Source of the DNA: Paralichthys olivaceus
Taxonomy: Eukaryota; Chordata; Actinopteri; Pleuronectiformes; Paralichthyidae
DNA: 64,000 nucleotides
NCBI RefSeq assembly: GCF_024713975.1
Contig: NC_091093.1
Coordinates: forward strand, 25,920,501 to 25,984,500
Reading direction: 5' to 3'
Position 1 is the stretch's first letter. Each line of letters opens with the position of its first letter. Made by a program: the position numbers and the translations under genes. The notes beneath the pieces are model-generated. The model saw only the letters and a list, made by a program, of their open reading frames with translations. It was not told the origin of the DNA and ran no database searches. Shown one piece after another: positions 55,801-64,000 of this stretch.

Positions 55801-57776
55801 CTCATTCTTTCTCATCTCTTTTTCTCTTTCCTTTATTTATTTATTTTTTTCCCCTCTAATTTGACACGCAGCCTAAAAATTATGACTCGTACAATTTTGA
55901 CCTTTTTCCTTGAGAAATGATTAATCACTGAAGATGCACAGGAGGTTAACTGCAGGCTGTCTTTTTTTTTCCAGCCACGTGGAAACGTAATCTTAGTTAC
56001 TCATATTTCATACTGACTTTTTCATATTTTCTGACGTTGCCACGATCAATGTATTGTTGTTTGTAATTAGGGCAAATTAAGTGTAGATTCAAAAGTTGAC
56101 ATGAGGATTTGAGGCAAATTGTTAATTCACTGCGGAACATTTAGTACCATTTGTTTAAAATATTCAGTTTATTTCTTGCTGAACGATGAGATCCTGAGTA
56201 GTAATGACAACAACTGTTGTTGTGTGCAGGCTCTGGACGTGTCACTTTTAACAATCAGCGCAGTTATCTGAAAGCTGTGTGCGCAGCATTTGTGGAGATT
56301 AAAACACCCAAGTTTACAAAGAAGGTAAGACGCTCTGATTAGACTTTGATTAGTGATTATAGAAAGTACAGTCTGTGCTGCTGCTGAATAAGGTGCATGT
56401 CAAATATCAAGATCTGTTTTTAGAAAAATCTAACCTGCAGCACAAAGTCTGAAACCCTAATAAATAACATTTTAATATAGTTTATATATCTATATGAAAA
56501 ATGCTGGTGCTTTGCTTTTTTTATCTTGACAAACACCTTTTGTGAAATGAGGGTGAATTGAGATTCTCGAGAGCTTTTGGTTTCTTGAAATTCAGTTAGA
56601 ATGTGTTGTGGACGGAGCCCTGTCTTCTTACGGTCACTGCTGCAGGCTGAACTCCTGGGCTTTGTGTTGTCCCTCAGGTCCAGATCGACCCCTACCTGGA
56701 AGACTCCGTGTGTCAAGTTTGCCTTCGCCAACCTGGACCTTTCTTCTGCAGAGACGAGGTCAGAGGAAAAGTATTTGTCATGTAATCATTGAGGCTGATT
56801 GTTGGAGGACAAAGTGCTGGTCTGACAGACTCTACCTAAATTGTATCATGTCTTGCTCCAGATGGAACTAATTTATAGTCCCAGTATGAAATGTTTGACC
56901 GATGACTGATTATAAACTAGCGGAGCAAAGCACAATTGGCTGCCTTAGTATTTGTAAAAATGTAATATTTTCCTCTATGATTGCATCAGCTTGTCAAGAT
57001 GAAATCTGGTTTGAACAAGGTTAATTTGCTTTTCATTGCATTTTATTTCAAAACATTTTCATTCGATGATAATGAATTGAGACAATTAAGAATCTGCAAA
57101 TGACTAAATATAATTATTGACCTTGTTGCATCAAACATATTGTTTAAAATATTGAACATTGTCTTAATTATTTATATAATTCTGGTTTATTAGAAATTAA
57201 TCCTGTTTTCAGTAAAGACAAATTAATTGAAAACACAACTTTTAATAAAAACCACAGCAAGAAACAAGCAGGTAATTATCCAGGTTTGCAAAAGATTTTT
57301 TACAAGAAATTTCCTGTTCACGTCTCAGTTTATACAGTTTGGTCTTACTTCCTATAACTGCAGTTTTATTTTTGCAGTGAAGTATTATGGGACAGATGTC
57401 TGTTTGTTTTTTCCACTTAATGAAGTGGTTTAGATATTTAGGTTCAGTCGACTGTATTAGTGAGCAACATTTGAGTTCAGTAGATGGAAATGTGTAAGAG
57501 AAAACTGAATTAAATACAATCATGGTGTGACCTTGTAAAAAAGTTTAATTAAAGGCACTAAACAGAGTTATTCTTTCACTGACTTTGTTCTAATATGAAT
57601 GAATTCAAACACTTAATGGTTAATGTACGATCCAATGTGCTTAATCACTGTCCTCTGACTCTCAGGCCTGCTTCAAGTACTACTGCCGCTCCTGCTGGCA
57701 CTGGCAGCACTCCATGGACATCTTGAGCAACCACCGGCCCCTCATGCGCAACCAGAGGAACAGAGACTCCAGCTAG
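46892..57776 (+). CDS. cpeb1: Cytoplasmic polyadenylation element-binding protein 1
   Basis: This protein binds U-rich CPEs in 3' UTRs and controls cytoplasmic poly(A) length and translation in oocytes and neurons. Exons are 46892-46906, 47112-47283, 49934-50164, 51977-52206, 52460-52715, 53134-53247, 53992-54081, 54844-54980, 55566-55764, 56230-56324, 56678-56758 and 57666-57776: 1731 nt, 576 aa, all GT-AG and in phase. The start MAFSL matches the family. The regulatory region has LDSRSSSP (190-197, the Aurora-A-type site) and TSGFSSGSD (202-210, degron-like). RRM1 has RNP2 VFLGGV (328-333) and YVYLVFE; RRM2 has VFVGAL (442-447). The C-terminal zinc-binding domain keeps CQVC (525-528), C537, C542, C547, C550, H555 and H563. 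A second donor 15 bases after 54081 would add NVAKG within RRM1. Introns 2 (2.65 kb) and 3 hold repeats. Convergent with rps17; paralogue (a/b) unresolved. Confidence 0.97.
47590..47940 (+). repeat. Dispersed repeat insertion in cpeb1 intron 2
   Basis: It contains TACGGAGCGCTGGTTCCTG, a CGCAAATTGAAATCGCACAAAAATTCAC block and CACTTCCCTTAGGAATACACAGGCCAA. I recognise these as blocks of a common percomorph repeat. At about 47870 it is followed by TTTTTGCGTAATCCTACTGACAAAC, an R1-type tail. No ORF of note. Confidence 0.5.
51560..51735 (+). repeat. Pyrimidine-rich minisatellite in cpeb1 intron 3
   Basis: A CT-rich tract, with a unit of about 34-36 bases built from TCTCTTCTTCTCCATCTCTC and TTTCTGTGTCTG, is repeated at least twice near 51640-51720, followed by a shorter partial unit. 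Upstream it grades into GTCTGTCTCT-rich sequence. The Ser/Leu/Cys-rich and antisense Arg/Glu-rich ORFs here are artefacts. Confidence 0.8.
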
Positions 57777-59105
57777 AGCTGATGGATCCAAACACTCTGA
57801 AGGTCCAGAGCCCCTGTGTACGGGGCGAGGCTGCCCGCCAAGGAGAGCACGTGTGCCGGACGTCCCTCAGTACGAGGGCACCATGGCACTCCACCAGGCA
57901 CTGGGGATATCACTGTAGAAAATGTTCACTTTTGCACTTGCTACATTTTTGCTGTCGTTCACAGTGGCACTATGAACAGTGACCTTATTGGGAGAAGGGG
58001 CCCTTCACACTTATGCATTTTCCCTGACTTGTGGCCAGACAGAATGTTGGGAGTCTGCCTCAAGTTCAGAGGTGGATGAAAATGCCTTTTTTTTTTTCTT
58101 CTTTTTTTTTTTATTATATTTTTTTTTTTACATGTGTTGCATAGTGACAAGCAATCACGCAAGTCTCATTGCCGTTCATTGGCAAATGCCATACAGTGCC
58201 TTTAAATTTTTTTTCCCCCTCCTCCCTCCCTCCCTCCCTCCACCCTCAGTTGGCATCTGTTTTTTCCTGTGCAAGCCAACTGGTGTTTCTTACTTTTGGG
58301 AGTTGAATGTCGGGCTTCATTTCAGACATTTTTACAGTTTTTTACACAAACGGTTTTAAGTCATGACATGAAAATTTTGAACAGAATTCTACCTGGCGGC
58401 TGTTTATGGGAAAATCCCCCTTTTTATTTTTTGTTTTTTTTCCTCATACATTTTTCTGTGGCTATTTTCTTCTTTTTTTAATTCGCCCTCCCAAATTTCA
58501 ACTGAATGGGCCCAAAATGTTGGAAGTTGTACTTTCACTTGATTTGTTGGCCCACTTGTATTAAATGTGTGTAAAACCAATAGCACTGGATATGCCTCAA
58601 CTGGTTCTCCATCCTTTCTCAAGCATCTGATGGATCCAGTTGAGACTTGAGTGAATGAACATTTGGTTGTACATAGTTTGATTTTTGCACTTTTTAATTT
58701 GCACGTGTGGAGAGGTGGCAGTGGTTTTTAATCACTTTTGTACATCAGCAGGGGGACACTCCTACGTTAGAACAGCTGCTTGTTTCCTGTTGAATGTAAG
58801 AACTTCCACTTAGCTGATAAATTAATCTATCAGAGCTTGAGTAGACCCCACTAAATGATTCCATGCTTTCTTATCCCATTTTGCCTTCCTGTTCCAGTTG
58901 GACATAAATGCATAAGCTGTGTGCCAAAGACAAGTGTCTTTTCTTATCCATTAGTTTTGTCATGCTGAGCTTGTTGTCCCTTAGCCCAGCCGCTTTTTAG
59001 AGTTTTGAAAGTCTACCTCATTGTGGTCTGCCAAGTTTGCTGCTACTTACAGTTGTGGAGTATGTTCAGATTGGGCACAATAAAGGTGTTTAAGCATTAT
59101 CTGCT
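57777..59105 (+). other. cpeb1 3' UTR with poly(A) signal
   Basis: The likely polyadenylation signal is AATAAA at 59079-59084, giving a 3' UTR of about 1.3 kb. It has several U-rich tracts (58087-58131, 58430-58442, 58470-58480). CPE-like words occur: TTTTAT near 58109-58114 and 58432-58437, and TTTTAAT at 58692-58698 and 58727-58733. The last two lie about 350-390 bases before the hexamer, further than a typical functional CPE. Confidence 0.6.
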
Positions 59106-59514
59106 GTTTCTGGACTCATGATTACTGTGACTGTTGTATTTTTGGCGTTTCTTAGAAATCCCTAGCCTGTTTTTCTTTGTCTACTAAAAGCTCAGTGAGC
59201 ATTAAATCATTTATCAAGTAGCTTCATCCTAAAAAAGCTTTTATAATTCGCTGTTCAAACATCTTCATCGTCAATGTCAGATTAAAATTTTCTCCCCTGA
59301 TGTCAAAACTGACATCCCATCAATTTCTAAAATGCAGATGGAATGAAACTGCTGCTCCAGCCAACTTGAGACAAAACCGATGTGCTCAGCTAATTCTGAG
59401 CTGCAGACACAGAACTGCTGTCCATCAGTCATAGTATAGAAAAGCACAAACTAGAAACACTAAGCTGCGGTTCTCCTCCTCCGCCACAAAGGGTAGATTC
59501 TGTTTTTATCACAT

Positions 59515-60020
59515 TCAATTCGCACCAAATCTGAGGAGATTCCCTCAAGCTGATCGAGATCACTTTCAAGAAGAGCAGTTTGTGAGGCCACCTTGACCTT
59601 TGGCGACTAAACTCCTCTCGTTTAATCCTTTATTATGAGTTTGTGTTTGAGCCAAATTTGTAGAAATTCCCTCAATGCCTTCCAGATATATTGTGCAAAC
59701 AAATGTGCCCACAAAAATCTATTCAGGTAATTTTATTATTACAGGTCATCCTTTTTTTTTGTTGGAATTTTCAAGTCCAAGTGAATTTTTAAATCAGTTC
59801 AAAGTGTTTGTACCATGTTTGAATGTGTCTCTGCTGAAGTGGCCATGTTTTCATCTGCCTGTTCGATCAGCTGGGTTGTTCTTTCTTTCCCCCACGTTCT
59901 TTAATATTAACATTAAAGAAACATTTCTGTAGATTTTTTGAAATCATTGATCTTGATAAAAAGTTTGTGCAATTTGTTCCAGATCCTGGAAAAAAATCTG
60001 GATCTAATGAATTTAAATGT
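59515..60020 (+). repeat. Decayed dispersed repeats downstream of cpeb1
   Basis: Blocks such as GAGGCCACCTTGACCTTTGGCGACTAAA and GAGCCAAATTTGTAGAAATTCCCTCAA (59582-59680) match a widespread teleost repeat that I recognise. Near 59985, ATCCTGGAAAAAAATCTGGATC resembles another common scrap. No gene-like ORF is present between 59.1 and 60.3 kb. Confidence 0.5.
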
Positions 60021-60315
60021 GGTTTCTGCAACTTCTAGTTTTTACTAATTTTACCAGGTTGACATCAGGCCCATGAAACCACTGTTTTGTTTGCAACTTC
60101 TAATATTGGCAGTAACTGGAAGGTGTTAGACCACAGATGCATTTACTTTTCTAACTTATTTGAGGCCGTTAGGGATCAGAAAAATCTCCCTGTCACTTTG
60201 AGAGCATCTAGATTTTAATGTTCTTTAAACATTTTACTTGAAATCTCAGAATTCAAGGTTCTTGATGGGGAAAATGGGGCTGTTTGATAAAATGACTTTG
60301 GTTTTGGTGGAGGTA

Positions 60316-61924
60316 CAGTTATATTCATATAATAATAGCAGTGTGTTTAAAAAGGTGAGTAAACCTCAAAATTCAAATAAATTGTATTTTAATGAACACA
60401 AATGCATTGGGGACACTGCACATTCTTTTTCAAAGCAAGAAAATTGGAAAAAGTAATTGAATTTGATAATATTTTACATAAAGTCAAGAAATTTAATGTT
60501 CAAAAAAAATAGCAGTTTTGACATCTTTCTTTACAAACTCAAAAATCTACTGTATAAACTAAGAAATGCTTGAAGATTCAACTTTCCTGAGAATCATAAA
60601 CTAATATTTAGTTGCATAACCACAATTTCTGATAACTGCTTCACATCTGTGGTACATGGAGTCGACCACCTTCTGGCACCGGTCAACAGGTACTGCAGCC
60701 CAGGACAATTGTACTACGTTCCACAATTCCTCTGCATTTCTTGGTTTTGCCTCATGAACAGCATTTTTTATGTCAGCCCACAAGTTTTCTATGGGATTAA
60801 GGTCCGGGGATTGTGCTGGCCACCCCATTACTTGCATTCTGTTTGTCTGGAACCATGATTTTGCTCGCTTGCTGGTGTGTTTGGGGTAATTTTCTTGTTG
60901 AAACACCCATTTCAAGGGCATTTCCTCTTCAGCATACGGCAACATGACTTCTTCCAGTATTCTGATGTACTCAAACTGATCCGTGATCCCTGGTATGCGA
61001 TAAATAGGACCAACGCCATAAGACGAGAAACATCCCCATATCATGATGCTTGCACCGCCATGCTTCACCGTCTTCACTGTGTACTGTGGCTTGAATTCAG
61101 TGTTTGCAGGATGTCTGACAAACTGTCTGTGGCCCTTAGACAATCTTACTCTCATCAGTCCACAAAATATTATGCCATTTCATTTTAGGCCAGTCAATGT
61201 GTTCTTTGGCAAATTGTAACCGCTTCAGAACATGTATTTTTTTGAACAATGGGACTTTGCGGGGGCTTCTTGCTGGTAGCTCGGCTTCACATAGACGTCG
61301 TCTGATTGTTACAGTACTCACAGGTAATCTTAGATCTTCTTTGATCCTCCTGGAGCTGATCACTGGCTGAGCCTTTACCATCTTGGTTATTCTCCGATCC
61401 ATTCGAATAGTCGTTTTTCTTTTTCTTGCTCGCCTTTCTGGTTTTGGCTGCCATTTTAAAGCATTTGATATCATTTTAGCTGAGCAGCCTATCAGGTTCT
61501 GCACTTCTTTATAGGTTTTCCCCTCTTTTATTAATTAATTAATCAAAGAACGCTCTTCTTCTGAACAGTGTCTTGAACGACCCATTTTAGTTTTTTCAGG
61601 ACAAATGCACAGCCAGCATATGCAGCGTCAGTTGCCTTGATCCTAAAATAAGGGCCACCTGTTTAACACCTATATTTTCCACATAATCAAAGACCTCACT
61701 AATTGAACTCGGCACTGCTATTGTTTTGAACACGCCCCTTTCAGTAAATGATTCAGTCTCACAGAATCAGCAGCATGCACGTCATGCCTGTGGGGTCTGT
61801 TGGTTTTCTATACCTTTACCAAACCTTCTAGAAACATACCTGCAGTGTAGAAGTGGACATTCTAACAGAAACAGTGATTTATCTTGCTGGTGATGTGGGA
61901 CTGCTATTATTTTCAACACAACTG
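60316..61924 (-). mobile_element. Tc1-like DNA transposon, full-length but inactive
   Basis: The element spans 1609 bp and is flanked by TA on both sides (60314-60315 and 61925-61926), the target of Tc1/mariner insertion. The terminal inverted repeats begin CAGTT and share AATAATAGCAGT (left about 60316-60343, right about 61897-61924). Inner copies of the AATAGCAGT-type motif lie at about 60498-60516 and 61712-61732, an IR/DR arrangement like that of several fish Tc1-like elements. The transposase runs on the minus strand and is broken. Only this one copy is in the window. Confidence 0.9.
60601..61585 (-). pseudogene. Tc1-like transposase pseudogene
   Basis: The presumed start codon is at 61585-61583 (minus strand), opening MGRSRHCSEEER. 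The frame hits a TAA at 61537-61535 (codon 17), then continues through the helix-turn-helix DNA-binding region to the first catalytic aspartate in WTDESK. Just after this, near 61137, a small deletion shifts the frame. The second half (60601-61155 frame) holds the rest of the DDE domain, with the usual SPDLNPIENLW. The second catalytic residue is Glu instead of Asp (QQENYPKHTS; codon GAA at 60894-60892), while the Glu 35 residues later is kept. The element therefore has at least three inactivating lesions and no function is expected. Confidence 0.93.
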
Positions 61925-62053
61925 TATGTGCTCTGCTGAGAGCCATTCCAGTTGTGTTTGAGGTCTTAATGTGAAATGTAACTATAGACCAGATAAGACA
62001 AGACACATTAACATGCGTTATCATTAAAGTACACATTTCATCAAATAGAGACA

Positions 62054-62441
62054 TTAAAGGTCCAGTGTGTAAGATTTAGGTGAAAGGGAACGATTGGCCA
62101 AAATATAAAGTAGAATAATCCTCATGATGTTTTCACTAGTTTGTTTCATCTAAATTGTATGAATTGTAGTTTTCTTTACCCCAGAGAAGGTCCTTTATAT
62201 TTAAATACTTTATATTTAAATACTTTATATTTACATGGAGGGGACCCTCTCTACGGAGGCCGCCATGTTTTTTACATTAGTCCAGACTGGACAAACTAAG
62301 CACCTTTTGAGTTTTTATGACAACTGAAGCTACCACAGGTTCTTTTTCATGTGTAGAAGGGGAGGGTGAGGTGAGGGGTGTTCAGCAGGAATATGCAACT
62401 TCAACACTAGATATCACAAACTTCTACACACTGCACTTTAA
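62054..62441 (+). mobile_element. TTAA-flanked MITE-like element, complete copy
   Basis: It is bounded by TTAA at 62054-62057 and 62438-62441. Inside these are imperfect terminal inverted repeats: AGGTCCAGTGTGTA on the left, and AGTGCAGTGTGTA when the right end is read on the other strand. There is no transposase ORF. It shares about 240 bases of its left part with 40674-40920. The TTAA target and short inverted ends suggest a piggyBac-type nonautonomous element, but the superfamily is inferred from the ends alone. Confidence 0.75.
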
Positions 62442-62595
62442 AGTACCACAAAATCGTCCTAGAGAATGTGTTGAGTTACTTCCCACCAGAGGCTTGAGAT
62501 GATTTTTTTGCTGTTAATCATTGTCATTTAGAAAAGATCATTAACCATCACTTCCTGAATAAATAAGAGAAAAGTCTTCTTTACAATTACATCTC

Positions 62596-62601
62596 TTTAT
62601 T
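62596..62601 (-). terminator. rps17 polyadenylation signal
   Basis: AATAAA on the minus strand (TTTATT on the plus) lies about 20 bases after the rps17 stop codon. A very short 3' UTR is usual for ribosomal protein genes. Confidence 0.75.
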
Positions 62602-62621
62602 AAGACACTTATGACACATGA

Positions 62622-63404
<783 letters not shown>

Positions 63405-63604
63405 TCAACTACTCAAGTTCATGATACAAATACAACATTTAGATGAAAAGAATGGACAAAAAATAATTCCACAAATCTGTGTGTGTGAACAACACACATC
63501 TTATCAGCTGTTGTATAAAAAACAAACTACATGGAGCAGTGCACATTTCCAGTCCTCGACTTACTATGATAACACATTAAGTCTTACTGAGGCAAGAATG
63601 CATG

Positions 63605-63690
63605 ACAGGTTACAGCTGAGGGGTAGAGCAGTCGTCTCCGACCAGAAGGTCAGCTTTGGATAAAAGCGAATGTGCTTTAAGTAAAGAGGC
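63605..63690 (+). repeat. tRNA-derived SINE fragment
   Basis: GAGGGGTAGAGCAGTCGTCTCCGACCAGAAGGTC has the layout of a tRNA-derived SINE head (B-box region with a degenerate A-box side). It is followed by AGCTTTGGATAAAAGCG, a tail common in fish SINE-like repeats. The middle is deleted. It lies in an rps17 intron and cannot fold as a tRNA. Confidence 0.55.
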
Positions 63691-64000
63691 TTCAACCACG
63701 AACATTTCTACGTCTGACGCAGACCAGAACAAACAGAACCAGGAGAGACTCAGGAACTCTTTTTATTCAGCATGAAACCAAGACAACATCCCATCATTTT
63801 CCTGCCACTGTGAGAAGGCGAGATCTAAGAGTTGCCGGACAAACGACCACAACCAGCAGCACAGAACATTCATAAATACTTTGTCTTTCTACTAATGCAA
63901 CAGACACTTTCATCAACAATAAAACGTGAGTCAGCACATTAACCTGATCAAAGCTCACGCAGGATCCCCAGTGACATCATCAAATCTGAGGTCAAACTGC
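63691..64000 (-). other. rps17 intron sequence at the window edge
   Basis: This lies inside the intron upstream of the exon that starts at 63357 on the minus strand. I looked for an rps17 coding exon and for snoRNA box motifs and saw none that convinced me. Confidence 0.4.

Noticed and set aside
63626-63665. tRNA-like B-box sequence
   Set aside because: It cannot form a cloverleaf and has a SINE-type tail, so it is a SINE fragment and not a tRNA gene.

Overview
The window is vertebrate nuclear DNA, almost certainly from a ray-finned (teleost, probably percomorph) fish. It contains intron-rich genes with GT-AG junctions whose proteins are very close to vertebrate families, AT-rich spacers, long microsatellites, and decayed repeat families that I recognise from percomorph genomes. 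No bacterial, viral, CRISPR or operon-type feature was seen.

Layout. (1) 1-5.6 kb: the last five coding exons and 3' end of an alpha-7-type nicotinic acetylcholine receptor subunit (chrna7, + strand, 5' end outside the window). (2) 7.7-10.9 kb: a complete proteasome subunit alpha type-4 gene (psma4, +, 261 aa), with an apparent GC-AG intron and a 26-nt exon whose only coding sequence is the ATG. (3) 10.9-33 kb: about 22 kb with no gene I can support, holding repeats, a 540-bp tetranucleotide array and a few possible regulatory stretches. (4) 33-43.8 kb: a complete rbpms2 gene (+, 199 aa), a single-RRM RNA-binding protein with a spliced 3' UTR and an in-frame upstream ATG. (5) 46.1-46.7 kb: a 146-bp tandem repeat next to the cpeb1 promoter. 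(6) 46.9-59.1 kb: a complete cpeb1 gene (+, 12 coding exons, 576 or 581 aa), the cytoplasmic polyadenylation element-binding protein. (7) 60.3-62.4 kb: a dead Tc1-like transposon with intact ends, then a TTAA-flanked MITE-like element. (8) 62.6-64 kb: the last three exons of ribosomal protein S17 (rps17, - strand), convergent with cpeb1; its 5' exons lie beyond the window.

The five genes do not form an operon. As I recall, their human counterparts (CHRNA7, PSMA4, RBPMS2, CPEB1, RPS17) are all on chromosome 15, so the window looks like a compact piece of that ancestral linkage group. Two neighbours, rbpms2 and cpeb1, are RNA-binding regulators with known germline roles. I found no undescribed biological system. 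The most checkable points are the psma4 GC-AG intron, the in-frame N-terminal extension of rbpms2, the tandem splice donors in RRM1 of cpeb1, the 146-bp repeat beside the cpeb1 promoter and the anatomy of the Tc1 element. The a/b paralogue status of each gene cannot be settled from the window.
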